Source: JBFFXF01 sp041569895 (GTDB lineage Bacteria > Planctomycetota > UBA8108 > JACQVS01). Taken from it: 8,662 bases of DNA. The DNA lies in assembly GCA_041569895.1 (NCBI GenBank), contig JBFFXF010000299.1, positions 1 through 8,662 of the forward strand. Reading direction: 5' to 3'. Position 1 is the stretch's first letter. Each line of letters begins with the position of its first letter. Below, in pieces: positions 1-7,054 of the stretch. A model generated the notes under the pieces. That model saw only the letters and a program-made list of their open reading frames with translations. It searched no databases and had not been told where the DNA came from. A program made the translations under genes and the position numbers.

Positions 1-63
1 CCTCTGCCCTCTGCCCTCTGCCCTCTGCCCTCTGGTCTCTGGTCTCTGGTCTCTGGTCTCTGT
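1..63. repeat. 7-bp tandem repeat array at the window edge
   Basis: Nine consecutive 7-bp units are seen. Four are CCTCTGC (1-28), one is a hybrid CCTCTGG (29-35), three are TCTCTGG (36-56) and the last is TCTCTGT (57-63). Each unit keeps the TCTG core, and the array changes variant halfway, as slippage-amplified arrays do. It starts at base 1, so it probably continues outside the window. On the transcribed strand it reads as a purine-rich CAGAGAC/CAGAGGG series. There are no spacers, so it is not a CRISPR array. It lies about 150 bp downstream of the last stop codon. Confidence 0.9.
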
Positions 64-95
64 GGTCTCTGATGTATGATCTCTGATCTCGGTTA

Positions 96-121
96 TCTGT
101 CTCCGGTCTCTGTCTCCGGTC
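96..121. repeat. 13-bp direct tandem duplication
   Basis: TCTGTCTCCGGTC occurs twice head to tail (96-108 and 109-121). It shares the TCTG/GGTCTC vocabulary of the array at 1-63, and the intervening bases 64-95 contain further degenerate copies (GGTCTCTGATG, ATCTCTGATCTCGG). The whole of 1-121 therefore looks like one decaying low-complexity block. Confidence 0.8.
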
Positions 122-153
122 TCGACGACCAGGACGCGGCCGACGAGGAGATC

Positions 154-208
154 GGGACCGGGCACGGGACCGGGACCGGGTCCGGGTCCGGGTCCGGAAA
201 GGGGGGGG
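154..208 (+). repeat. Periodic G-tract array, potential G-quadruplex, just past the end of the operon
   Basis: On the plus strand seven GGG tracts begin at 154, 160, 166, 172, 178, 184 and 190, at an exact 6-bp period with 3-nt spacers (ACC, CAC, ACC, ACC, TCC, TCC, then TCC). A GG at 196-197, AAA, and an uninterrupted G8 at 201-208 follow. Four such tracts satisfy the usual G-quadruplex pattern, so several alternative quadruplexes are possible. The plus strand is the template for the minus-strand operon, and the element ends only 4 bp beyond the stop codon at 213. No hairpin followed by a T-run is seen near it, so it could help stop or stall polymerase (inference). The tandem structure is certain; any function is not. 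Confidence 0.75.
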
Positions 209-212
209 CGCC

Positions 213-2381
213 CTACTCCCCGAACCGCTCCAGCAGCTCCCTCGCCTGGCGGTCCGACGGATCGAGCTGGACGATGTGCTCCAGCATCGCGCGGGCGCGG
301 ATGAGGTCGCCGTCGGCGAGCTGGAGGCGGACGAGGGTTCGGGCGGCGGTGATCTCGTGGGGGTTGAGCTCGATCGCGATCGTCAGGAGGCGCAACGCGC
401 GGTCCTTCTCGTCGAGCTCGAGGACGGCGTGTGCCAGTGCGCTGATGATCGGCGTCGAGCCTGGGTGGGAGACGTGCGCGAGCTCGAAACGCTCCCGCGC
501 CTCCTTGTAGTTCCCGGCCTGCATGGCGTCGACACCGTGCTCGAAGTCGCTCAGCGGGACAAGCTCCTTCGCCCACGGGAACCGGTACAGCATGACGCGC
601 TGGCCGCGCAGGACGAGCTCGTGCACCGGTGTCAGCGCCGCGCCGTCGCGGCGGAAGGCGTCGAGGAGTGCGACCGTCGACTCGTTGACGTCGACCGCGA
701 TATGCGTCACGCGTTGCTCGCGCAGGACGCGGCCCAGCTTGCCGCCGCCGTACTCGAGGACCGGCGTGAAGCTGCGCCGGTGCGGGGACTCGTACGTCAG
801 CACGTGCGCGAACGGCCCGGTGACGTGCGCCGCGGGATGGAGGATCTCTCGCACTGCCTGCCCGGCCCGCTCGATCGAGTGGTCCGCGTAGGCGACGCCG
901 ACGCCCGTGCGCGTCAGGCCGACGAGTGCAGCGACGACGACGCAGCAGCCCGCAAGCGCGGTCCGCGCCCCGCGAGGGAGGCCCGGCAAGTGATCGACGA
1001 GGACGAGCTCGAAGAGCAGCGCGATGCCGACGGCGACGCCGTAGGCGATGATCGCCCCCGGCTCCCACGCCTCCAGGTTTCCACTGGCGGCGACGAAGAC
1101 CTGGGCGATGGCGTAGGCGATCCCCAGGCCGCGAACGCAGCGCATCGCCCTGGGGTACGGCGTGCGCCGGGCGCGGCGCTCGCTCACCAGCGCGGCGATG
1201 GCCCCGCCGGCCAGGAACGCGAGCGCCGGGAAGGCGGGCAGCATGTAGCGGAGCGGTGAATACCCGAGCACGGCGAGGAGCCCCCAGGACAGCGCCACGG
1301 TCCACGTCGCGAATCGCCTGGCGCCGCCGGGCGGCGCGTAGAGCATGCCGAGGACACCGAGCACGGCGAGGATCGGCTCCGTCGCGAACGCTCCGATGCG
1401 GCTCTCGGCCTCGATCGCCCGCAGCGGCACGTCCTCGAGTCCCCCACCGCCGGTGAGGAAGTACGTCGTCACCTTGTGGATCTGTGCCCCGAGCCAACCG
1501 TTTCGCCAGAGGAACAAGCCGACGATGCCGATGGCGGACCCGCCCGCGACGGTGACCACGAAGGCCTTCCACGGCCGGGCGGCTCGCATCGCGCGCAGCG
1601 GCTCGAGCGACGCGACGAGCGCCACCGCCTGGAGCAGGATCAGCTGCTTGAGCCCGAGCGCGGCGATGCCCGCGAGGATCAGACCGGAGGCGAGCTGCCT
1701 CCACGAGAAGCGACCGCCGTCCGATGAAACGCGCAGCCAGAGCAGTCCGGCGGCGAACACGCTCAGGGGCACGTAGACGCCGCCGGTGCGGCTGTGGAAG
1801 AAGTACGGGTAGCTCAGAGCGAGCAGGAGCCCGGCGACGATGCCCACGCGGTCCCCGTACGCCCTTCGCGCCGCTCCCGCCGTCAATCCGATCGCCACAA
1901 GCGCGAAAAGGACGCCGATCAGGTTCGCGGTCTGGTGCGAGGGACCGAGGACGCGGAAAAGGATGCGCGCGACGACACCGTGGATCGGCGGATCGTAACC
2001 GGGTGTCTCGTCGATCGGACGGCTCGACGCCCAGTCGATCTCCGCGCCGACGTACCACGAGCCATCGATCGTCAGCGACAGGTCCCGTGACGCGTCGAGC
2101 GGGGCATCGGCGTCGAGGTTGATGAGACGAAGAGAGAAGGAGACGGCAAGCAGGACGACGAGCGCGATCGGCCAGAAGAGTCGCGACATCATTCCCGACC
2201 GCGGCGTGCTCTCGAGTCCCAGGAGCTCGTCGAGCTGCTCGTCGGGCATCCTGTCGATCGGCACGTCGGGCCGCGGACCGATGGGCGGGGCCGTCCCGCT
2301 GGCGACCGGGGCCGGTATGCGCTCGGTCTCGTCCTCGCCCGCGGAGCCACCCGGCGTGATCAGCGTGGTCGGGTCGTTCAT
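213..2381 (-). CDS. GT-C (family 39-like) membrane glycosyltransferase with C-terminal TPR domain
   Basis: Starting at the ATG at 2381, the protein has 722 residues. Residues 1-65 are a Pro/acidic-rich cytoplasmic tail. About twelve hydrophobic segments follow between 68 and 494. The loop after the first one carries DADAPLDASRD and DGSWYVGAEI (106-115), then GYDPPIHG (128-135), resembling the acidic and PP motifs of family 39 GT-C enzymes that use polyprenyl-phosphate sugars. Residues 500-605 are a soluble domain. Residues 606-722 form about three TPR units, visible as MQAGNYKEARERFELAHVSHP (620-640, cited by ends), then ELDEKDRALRLLTIAIELNP and LADGDLIRARAMLEHIVQLDP. The TPRs probably bind an acceptor protein or partner (inference). 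The frame stays open to an upstream ATG at 2513, but this would run 44 codons into the phosphotransferase gene. The chosen ATG has a strong GAGGGAGGGG site 6 nt upstream and an ATGA overlap with the preceding stop. It is the last gene before the repeat-rich tail; the stop is TAG. Confidence 0.82.
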   Translation of the reverse strand: MNDPTTLITPGGSAGEDETERIPAPVASGTAPPIGPRPDVPIDRMPDEQLDELLGLESTPRSGMMSRLFWPIALVVLLAVSFSLRLINLDADAPLDASRDLSLTIDGSWYVGAEIDWASSRPIDETPGYDPPIHGVVARILFRVLGPSHQTANLIGVLFALVAIGLTAGAARRAYGDRVGIVAGLLLALSYPYFFHSRTGGVYVPLSVFAAGLLWLRVSSDGGRFSWRQLASGLILAGIAALGLKQLILLQAVALVASLEPLRAMRAARPWKAFVVTVAGGSAIGIVGLFLWRNGWLGAQIHKVTTYFLTGGGGLEDVPLRAIEAESRIGAFATEPILAVLGVLGMLYAPPGGARRFATWTVALSWGLLAVLGYSPLRYMLPAFPALAFLAGGAIAALVSERRARRTPYPRAMRCVRGLGIAYAIAQVFVAASGNLEAWEPGAIIAYGVAVGIALLFELVLVDHLPGLPRGARTALAGCCVVVAALVGLTRTGVGVAYADHSIERAGQAVREILHPAAHVTGPFAHVLTYESPHRRSFTPVLEYGGGKLGRVLREQRVTHIAVDVNESTVALLDAFRRDGAALTPVHELVLRGQRVMLYRFPWAKELVPLSDFEHGVDAMQAGNYKEARERFELAHVSHPGSTPIISALAHAVLELDEKDRALRLLTIAIELNPHEITAARTLVRLQLADGDLIRARAMLEHIVQLDPSDRQARELLERFGE

Positions 2382-3817
2382 CGCGCGCCCCTCCCTCGGA
2401 GCACCACCCAGACCGTGGAGGCGAGGATCCAGAGATCGAGCAGCGTCGAGCGCTTCCTGACGTAGAGCATGTCCCAGCGAACGCGCTCGCTGAGCGAGAC
2501 GCTGCCGCGACACTTCACCTGCTGCAGTCCGGTGATCCCCGGCAGCGCCTTCAGGCGCCGCCGCTGCCAGACGTTGTAGCGAGCCACCAGGCTCTCCTCC
2601 TCGGGGCGGGGGCCCACGAGGCTCATCTCGCCCAGCAGGACGTTGATCAGCTGCGGCAGCTCGTCCAGGCTCGCCCGTCGCAGGAGGCGCCCCACCGGCG
2701 TCACGCGGGGATCATCGCTCAGCTTGTAGACCGGCTCGTCGAGCGCGGTCACGTCGACGAGGCCGGCGAGGAGCGTCTCCGCGTTCATCACCATCGTCCG
2801 GAACTTCCACATGCGAAAGGTGCGGCCGTCCTTGCCGACCCTGGTCTGCCGGAAGAAGACCGGCCCGCCGTCCTGGGCACGAATGGCGACGGCGACCAGG
2901 ATCCAGAACGGCAGCGTCACGACGAGGAGGGTGAGCGACACCGTCACGTCGAGGCACCGTTTCACCACGTCCTGGACGCCGTGATAGGACTGCTCGTTGA
3001 CCTTCACCAGCGGCAGCCCGTCGACCTCCTCGAGGTCGCTGTAGTTGACCAGCAGGTCGTACGTCGCCGGCACCATTCGGATCGAGACGCCGCGCTGCTC
3101 GCAGACGTGGATCACCTCGAGCAGGTCGTAGTGTCCGAGCGTCGGGTGCGCGATGAAGACGCCGTCGAGCTCGTTCTCGACGATGATCCGATCCAGGTCG
3201 CCGATCTTGCCGAAGTACGCGCACTCGGGCATCGGCGACGGCGGCGGCTCCGAGTCGACGACTCCGACGACGGAGTAGCCGAGCTCGGGCTGCGACGCCG
3301 TCTTCTCCACCAGGAACCGCGCCAGCGAGCGCGAGCCGACCAGCGCGATCCGCTTCCGCGACTTCCCGGAGCGATACCAGTCGGCCCGGAAGAGGCCGAC
3401 GGCGATGCGGAATGCCGAGAAGAGCACGATCGAGATCACCCACGCGTAGACGCACACCAGCCGGCTGAAGCTGAACTCGCGATAGAAATACGTCAGCGAC
3501 AGGATGATCAGCGTCCCGAACGTCACCGCCTTGACGACCAGACTGACCGTGTCGACCGCCGAGCGGTGCCGGTCGAAGTCGTAGAGCCCGAAGACGAAGA
3601 AGAGCAGGATCCAGAAATAGGCGACGACGACGATGGCCCGGAGGTACTCGTCGACCGGCGCGGGCTGGAAGTAGCTGTAGGCGAGAAAGTAGAAGCGAAA
3701 CCGCAGCAGGTACGCGACGGCGAAGGCGTCGAAGATGATCAGCGCGTCGACGGCCATCATCGCTGCGATCACCAGTGACCTCGGCACGCGACGCGCGGGC
3801 TTCGAATTCACGGTCAT
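2378..3817 (-). CDS. Undecaprenyl-phosphate sugar phosphotransferase (WbaP/ExoY-type polyprenyl glycosylphosphotransferase)
   Basis: This 479-residue protein matches the long form of bacterial initiating sugar phosphotransferases. Residues 14-141 contain four to five hydrophobic segments. Residues about 155-280 form a Rossmann-like CoA_binding_3 domain beginning KRIALVGSRSLARFL. The catalytic sugar-transferase domain starts at KRCLDV (286), with a hydrophobic re-entrant helix at 291-312. It contains GGPVFFRQTRVGKDG (317-331), MWKFRTM (336-342), DDPRVTPVGRLLRR (368-381), SLDELPQL (383-390; the Asp-Glu dyad is D385/E386), GEMSLVGPRP (396-405) and LPGITGLQQV (425-434). All hallmark residues appear intact. 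The family moves a hexose-1-phosphate, or a diNAc sugar phosphate, from an NDP-sugar to undecaprenyl phosphate at the cytoplasmic face, the first committed step of many exopolysaccharides, O-antigens and glycoprotein glycans. Which sugar is used cannot be told. The ATG overlaps the preceding stop as ATGA and follows a long purine-rich ribosome site; the 3' end makes the same ATGA overlap with the next gene. Confidence 0.95.
   Translation of the reverse strand: MTVNSKPARRVPRSLVIAAMMAVDALIIFDAFAVAYLLRFRFYFLAYSYFQPAPVDEYLRAIVVVAYFWILLFFVFGLYDFDRHRSAVDTVSLVVKAVTFGTLIILSLTYFYREFSFSRLVCVYAWVISIVLFSAFRIAVGLFRADWYRSGKSRKRIALVGSRSLARFLVEKTASQPELGYSVVGVVDSEPPPSPMPECAYFGKIGDLDRIIVENELDGVFIAHPTLGHYDLLEVIHVCEQRGVSIRMVPATYDLLVNYSDLEEVDGLPLVKVNEQSYHGVQDVVKRCLDVTVSLTLLVVTLPFWILVAVAIRAQDGGPVFFRQTRVGKDGRTFRMWKFRTMVMNAETLLAGLVDVTALDEPVYKLSDDPRVTPVGRLLRRASLDELPQLINVLLGEMSLVGPRPEEESLVARYNVWQRRRLKALPGITGLQQVKCRGSVSLSERVRWDMLYVRKRSTLLDLWILASTVWVVLRGRGAR
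2388..2397 (-). promoter_or_regulatory. Ribosome binding site that fixes the start of the GT-C/TPR gene
   Basis: GAGGGAGGGG on the minus strand, 6 nt before the ATG at 2381 and inside the last codons of the phosphotransferase gene. Together with the ATGA overlap it argues for the 722-residue product over a 766-residue product starting at 2513. Confidence 0.7.
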
Positions 3818-5946
3818 CGCCGCTTCCCCTTCCCTCCCGCATCCGCCTCGTCGGGGCCTCGCACGGCGTAGAGCAGCGTGCCGTTGACGTTCGCCTCGAG
3901 CCGGCAGTGCCGATTGAGAAAGATCTGCAGCACGAGCTGGCGCCGCAGCGGCACGTCGGATCGCTTCTCCGAGGGATCGAAGACGAGGTCGCCGCGGAAC
4001 AGCAGGTGCGTGTAGCCGCGACGGCGGAACTCGGCGAGGACCCCGTCGGCCGTCTCGCCGATGCGGAGGATCTCCTTGAGCGTCCGGTTCTCGAAGATCG
4101 GATCGACGTGGTAGTCCCGCCGGCAGAGGTAGCCGGGGTTGCCGGACGCCGCGAAGAGGATGCGGGCGTCCCTCGGCAGCTTGCGGTCGATGTGCACGAA
4201 GAGCGCGTAGTCCCCGCCGGGGATCTCGCGCTCGAGGAAGCGCTCCTCCGGCTCGAAGCCCATCACCACCGGGATCGGGTTGTGCGCGGCGAAGTGGGTC
4301 GAGATGACCATGGTATTAAAGGCGAGAGCGCCCCACAGCGCCACCGTCACCACCGTCCTCGCCGCGCCGGGGGCCAGCATCGCGTGACTGGCGCCGAGGA
4401 TCGCCGCGACGCACGCCAGCGATGGCAGCAGGAAGCGGATCTGCCGCGTCGTCAGCAGCCAGAAGACGGCGAATCCCACGGCGACCAGAAGCACGAGGCG
4501 GAGCGACGGCGAGCGCCGGAGCCCGGTGAGCCCGAGCGGCAACGCCAGCAGGAACGCCGGCCCGATCAATCCGTCGAAGCGCTCGATCGAGAAGAACTCG
4601 GCGCCGAAGGTCAACCGCAGCGGCAGCGTCAGGATCTCCTTGAGACCTCCGCCCGGCTCGCCCCACGATCCGAGGAACTCCGAGAGCATATAGGCGCGCA
4701 TCGAGTCCCACTCGCGGCCGCCGAAGACCGCGTGGAGGAAGGGGTGCACCGGGTTGCCGGTGTAGATGAGGTTCTTGACGAACCACGGTCCCGCGACGGC
4801 GAGCGACACGCCGGCGAGGAGGCCGATGGAGACCATGCTCTCGATCAGTCGCCGGTGGCGCCAGCCGCCCTCGATCAGCACGGCGAGAGCCAAAAGGACG
4901 CCGATGGCGCCGCCGGTGTACTTGCACCCGGCTGCCAGCCCTGTGTGGACGCCGCAGAGAACCAGCCAGCCGGTCGCTCCCGTCCTCCACCACCGGAGAA
5001 AGCAGAGCACCGAGAGCACCTGGAAGAGTACGGCGCCGAGGTCGACGTACGCCCACGTCGCGACCAGCGCGACGGTCGGGACGGTCGCGAACATCGCCGC
5101 CGCCACCAGGCCCCCGCCGCCACCCGCGACCCGCGCCAGCGCCCCGACCGCCGCCACCGCGCCGACGCCGAGGAACCAGTGGCAGAAGCCGGTGAGGTCG
5201 GAGCCCTCGAAGAGAAGCGCCGGCACGAACAGCATCTCGACGTTCTGCGGGAAGCTGGCGAAGAAGTTGTCGGGGATGTGGGTGATGCCGCCCGCGCGGA
5301 TGTAGAGGTCCGGCAGCGCGAGGTGGTAGACGAGCGCGTCCTGACTCGTCGCCGGCGTCAAGCTCTCGAGCGCCGTCATCAGCCCGACGAGCGCGACAAT
5401 GGCGATGGCGAAGGGCGATCCGTGCCCGCGGAGCGCCTTGATCCGCTCGCCCATCGCGTGTGCCCAGGGGAACGGGTTGCCGGCTCCGAGCGCCAGCAGG
5501 AAGAGGCCCACCGGCCACGGCTGGAAGAGCCCGAGGGCGCCGAGCGCGAAGATGCCGAGCACCGCCGCGCCCGCGCCGGTGCCGATCTCGAGCGCGATCG
5601 CCTCGACCGGATCACGCGGCCCCGGAAGGAATCGCCTCACGGCCACCAGGATCCTCCAGCCGCCGAAGGTGATCGCCCAGACCCCCCACGCCGCGTAGAC
5701 GAGCTTCCGCAGCAGCACGTCGAGCGAGACGACGAGCGACGAGCCCGAGACGATGCCCGCGCCCAGAATGACGAGGCTCCACAGCGCCAGGAACCCGAGC
5801 CACACTGGCGGCGATCGCCGCGTGGCCGTGGTCGGATCGCGGGGAGCCCCACGCTCCCGGGAGCGCGCCCTCTCGTGCCGCATCACGAGCCGCGCCGTGT
5901 CGGCCGTCCCCGGTCCCATGTGTTGGAAGCGGTCACGCCAGCTCAT
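3814..5946 (-). CDS. Polytopic GT-C (family 39/ArnT-like) membrane glycosyltransferase
   Basis: This 710-residue integral membrane protein has a hydrophilic N-terminus (1-45), then more than a dozen hydrophobic segments between about 47 and 550, and a soluble C-terminal domain (about 551-710). The motif DALVYHLALPDLY (203-215), followed by PDNFFASFPQNVEML (225-239), is the first periplasmic loop typical of family 39-like GT-C enzymes, in which an acidic residue (here probably D203) is catalytic. A later loop carries GLAAGCKYTGG (336-346), also familiar in this group. GT-C enzymes transfer sugars from polyprenyl-phosphate donors to lipid, glycan or protein acceptors on the outer face of the membrane; donor and acceptor here are unknown. 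Several extra hydrophobic segments precede the D203 motif, as in the longer members of the family. The ATG at 5946 is chosen because a GAGGAG box sits 7 nt upstream, while the next ATG (codon 10, 5919) has none. The gene overlaps the GT2 end by 14 nt and its stop overlaps the next ATG. Confidence 0.85.
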   Translation of the reverse strand: MSWRDRFQHMGPGTADTARLVMRHERARSRERGAPRDPTTATRRSPPVWLGFLALWSLVILGAGIVSGSSLVVSLDVLLRKLVYAAWGVWAITFGGWRILVAVRRFLPGPRDPVEAIALEIGTGAGAAVLGIFALGALGLFQPWPVGLFLLALGAGNPFPWAHAMGERIKALRGHGSPFAIAIVALVGLMTALESLTPATSQDALVYHLALPDLYIRAGGITHIPDNFFASFPQNVEMLFVPALLFEGSDLTGFCHWFLGVGAVAAVGALARVAGGGGGLVAAAMFATVPTVALVATWAYVDLGAVLFQVLSVLCFLRWWRTGATGWLVLCGVHTGLAAGCKYTGGAIGVLLALAVLIEGGWRHRRLIESMVSIGLLAGVSLAVAGPWFVKNLIYTGNPVHPFLHAVFGGREWDSMRAYMLSEFLGSWGEPGGGLKEILTLPLRLTFGAEFFSIERFDGLIGPAFLLALPLGLTGLRRSPSLRLVLLVAVGFAVFWLLTTRQIRFLLPSLACVAAILGASHAMLAPGAARTVVTVALWGALAFNTMVISTHFAAHNPIPVVMGFEPEERFLEREIPGGDYALFVHIDRKLPRDARILFAASGNPGYLCRRDYHVDPIFENRTLKEILRIGETADGVLAEFRRRGYTHLLFRGDLVFDPSEKRSDVPLRRQLVLQIFLNRHCRLEANVNGTLLYAVRGPDEADAGGKGKRR
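3823..3838 (-). promoter_or_regulatory. Extended purine-rich ribosome binding site of the phosphotransferase gene
   Basis: The minus strand reads GGGAGGGAAGGGGAAG, an unbroken 16-nt purine run ending 5 nt before the ATG at 3817. It encodes the Gly/Lys-rich C-terminus (GGKGKRR) of the preceding GT-C protein, so one stretch serves both as coding sequence and as initiation site for the coupled ATGA junction. Confidence 0.65.
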
Positions 5947-7033
5947 GCACGGGCTCCTCGGCCTTCTCGGGCGACTGTTCTCTCTCCGACCTCTCCGCTC
6001 GCGCGCCGTGCGCCGCGTCTGCGCCGGTCTCGCACGTGGCGCTCGTCTCCCCGGTGCGTCGATCCCGGCGACCGCACGCCACCGCGCAGAGGCCGAGCAG
6101 GCTGCCGGCTCCGAGCGCCAGAGCTCGGAGCAGCTGGAACCAGGGCGCCAGCAGCCCGACGCGCGGGTCGCGGCGCAGGATCGACAGGGTCAGTGGGATC
6201 GAGCTGGCAAGGAAGACGGCGAGCGCGCCGGCCGCGACCCATCGTCCCGTCACCGTGGCCGCGAACGGGACGCTCGCCGCGAGGACGAGCGTGCTCAGCA
6301 TCTCCAGCTTGACGTTCTGCGGCGTGTGCGCGTCGGTGGCGATCTTGTCGGGGTGACGCAGCATGACGCGCACTTTCCAGTACGCGATCTTCGCCTTCTT
6401 GCGGAAGTAGCCCAGCGGACTGCGCGCGTGGCGATGGGTGACGACGGCGTCCTCGACGAACGCCACGCGCCCCGGGAGCCGCGTGTACCGAAACGAGAAC
6501 TCCTGATCCTCGACCGAGGCGCCGGGGAAGCGGCCGTCGAACCCGCCGCAGCGGTCGAAGAGGTCGCGGCGGAATCCCGCGGCGTAGGTGTCGATGAAAT
6601 CGATTCTCCGGCCGGGGCGGCGCATTCGCCGGTACCGGCTCTCGTACTCGTGCTGGACGAAACGCGCGGTGAGCTCGCGCTGCACGGTCCGGTAGACGCC
6701 CTTGGTGGCGATCACGTCGGGGTCGTCGAAGGGACGGGCCATGCGCTCGACCCACTCCTCGCACGGCTCGCAGTCGGCGTCAGTGAAGAGCACCACGTCC
6801 CCGCTCGAGGCGGCGACCCCACGGTTGCGCGCCACCGCCGGACCGGATGGCGGAATCGTCACCACCTCGGCGCCCGAAGCGCGGGCGACCTCGGCGGTGG
6901 CGTCGGTCGATCCGTCGTCGACGACGATCACCTCGAGAGCATCGAGCGAGTGACGCTGACGCCCGAGCGCGTCGGCGCACCGCCCGATGGTCCCCTCGGC
7001 GTTCCTCGCCGGCACTATGACCGAAGCTCTCAT
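5933..7033 (-). CDS. Family 2 glycosyltransferase with C-terminal membrane segments
   Basis: This 366-residue protein starts with a GT-A fold: SVIVPARNAEGTI (4-16), VIVVDDGSTD (35-44; nucleotide-binding D39/D40), GPAVARNRG (64-72), and the metal-binding DxD in FTDADC (D85, D87). GGFDGRFPGASVEDQEF (163-179) holds the ED pair (E175, D176) that usually supplies the catalytic base. A basic amphipathic stretch, FRKKAKIAYWKVRVMLRHP (210-228), and two or three hydrophobic segments (about 245-283 and 293-318) anchor it to the inner membrane. The last 45 residues are a charged, Ala/Glu/Arg-rich tail of low complexity. GT2 enzymes use NDP-sugars on the cytoplasmic side, so likely products are an extended lipid-linked sugar or a polyprenyl-phospho-sugar donor for the GT-C genes downstream (inference). 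The ATG at 7033 lies 21 nt after the radical SAM stop, with a weak GGAAAG ribosome site 6 nt upstream. The 3' end overlaps the next gene by 14 nt. The sugar specificity cannot be read. Confidence 0.9.
   Translation of the reverse strand: MRASVIVPARNAEGTIGRCADALGRQRHSLDALEVIVVDDGSTDATAEVARASGAEVVTIPPSGPAVARNRGVAASSGDVVLFTDADCEPCEEWVERMARPFDDPDVIATKGVYRTVQRELTARFVQHEYESRYRRMRRPGRRIDFIDTYAAGFRRDLFDRCGGFDGRFPGASVEDQEFSFRYTRLPGRVAFVEDAVVTHRHARSPLGYFRKKAKIAYWKVRVMLRHPDKIATDAHTPQNVKLEMLSTLVLAASVPFAATVTGRWVAAGALAVFLASSIPLTLSILRRDPRVGLLAPWFQLLRALALGAGSLLGLCAVACGRRDRRTGETSATCETGADAAHGARAERSEREQSPEKAEEPVHELA
5954..5959 (-). promoter_or_regulatory. Ribosome binding site that fixes the start of the 710-residue GT-C gene
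   Basis: GAGGAG on the minus strand, 7 nt before the ATG at 5946, lying within the end of the GT2 coding sequence. The next in-frame ATG (5919) has no comparable site, so the upstream ATG and a 14-nt overlap with the GT2 gene are preferred. Confidence 0.7.
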
Positions 7034-7054
7034 GACGGGCTTTCCGGGCAGGCG

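Noticed and set aside
1..63. Possible CRISPR array.
   Set aside because: Units are 7 bp, contiguous and without spacers, and no cas gene is present.
206..213. GGGCGCCC palindrome beside the last stop codon, considered as a terminator stem.
   Set aside because: It has no loop of useful size and no T-run follows on the transcribed strand, so it does not qualify as an intrinsic terminator.
76..510. A 144-codon plus-strand frame covering the repeats, with a GTGSGSGSGKGG run.
   Set aside because: The Gly/Ser/Thr run is only the translation of the 6-bp G-tract repeat. The remainder is antisense to the TPR end of the GT-C gene, and no ribosome site is evident.
2382..2513. A 44-codon N-terminal extension of the GT-C/TPR gene starting at 2513.
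   Set aside because: It would overlap the conserved end of the phosphotransferase by 136 nt. The ATG at 2381 has a strong ribosome site and the same ATGA junction used elsewhere in the operon.
4314..4320. TATTAAA, an AT-rich spot considered as a promoter -10 element.
   Set aside because: It lies in the middle of the coding sequence of the 710-residue GT-C gene, without a partner -35 element, and appears to be an isolated low-G+C stretch.
3775..6312. An 845-codon open frame on the plus strand.
   Set aside because: It is antisense to the 710-residue GT-C gene and part of the GT2. It is a low-complexity charged translation with no family motif, so it is a codon-bias shadow.
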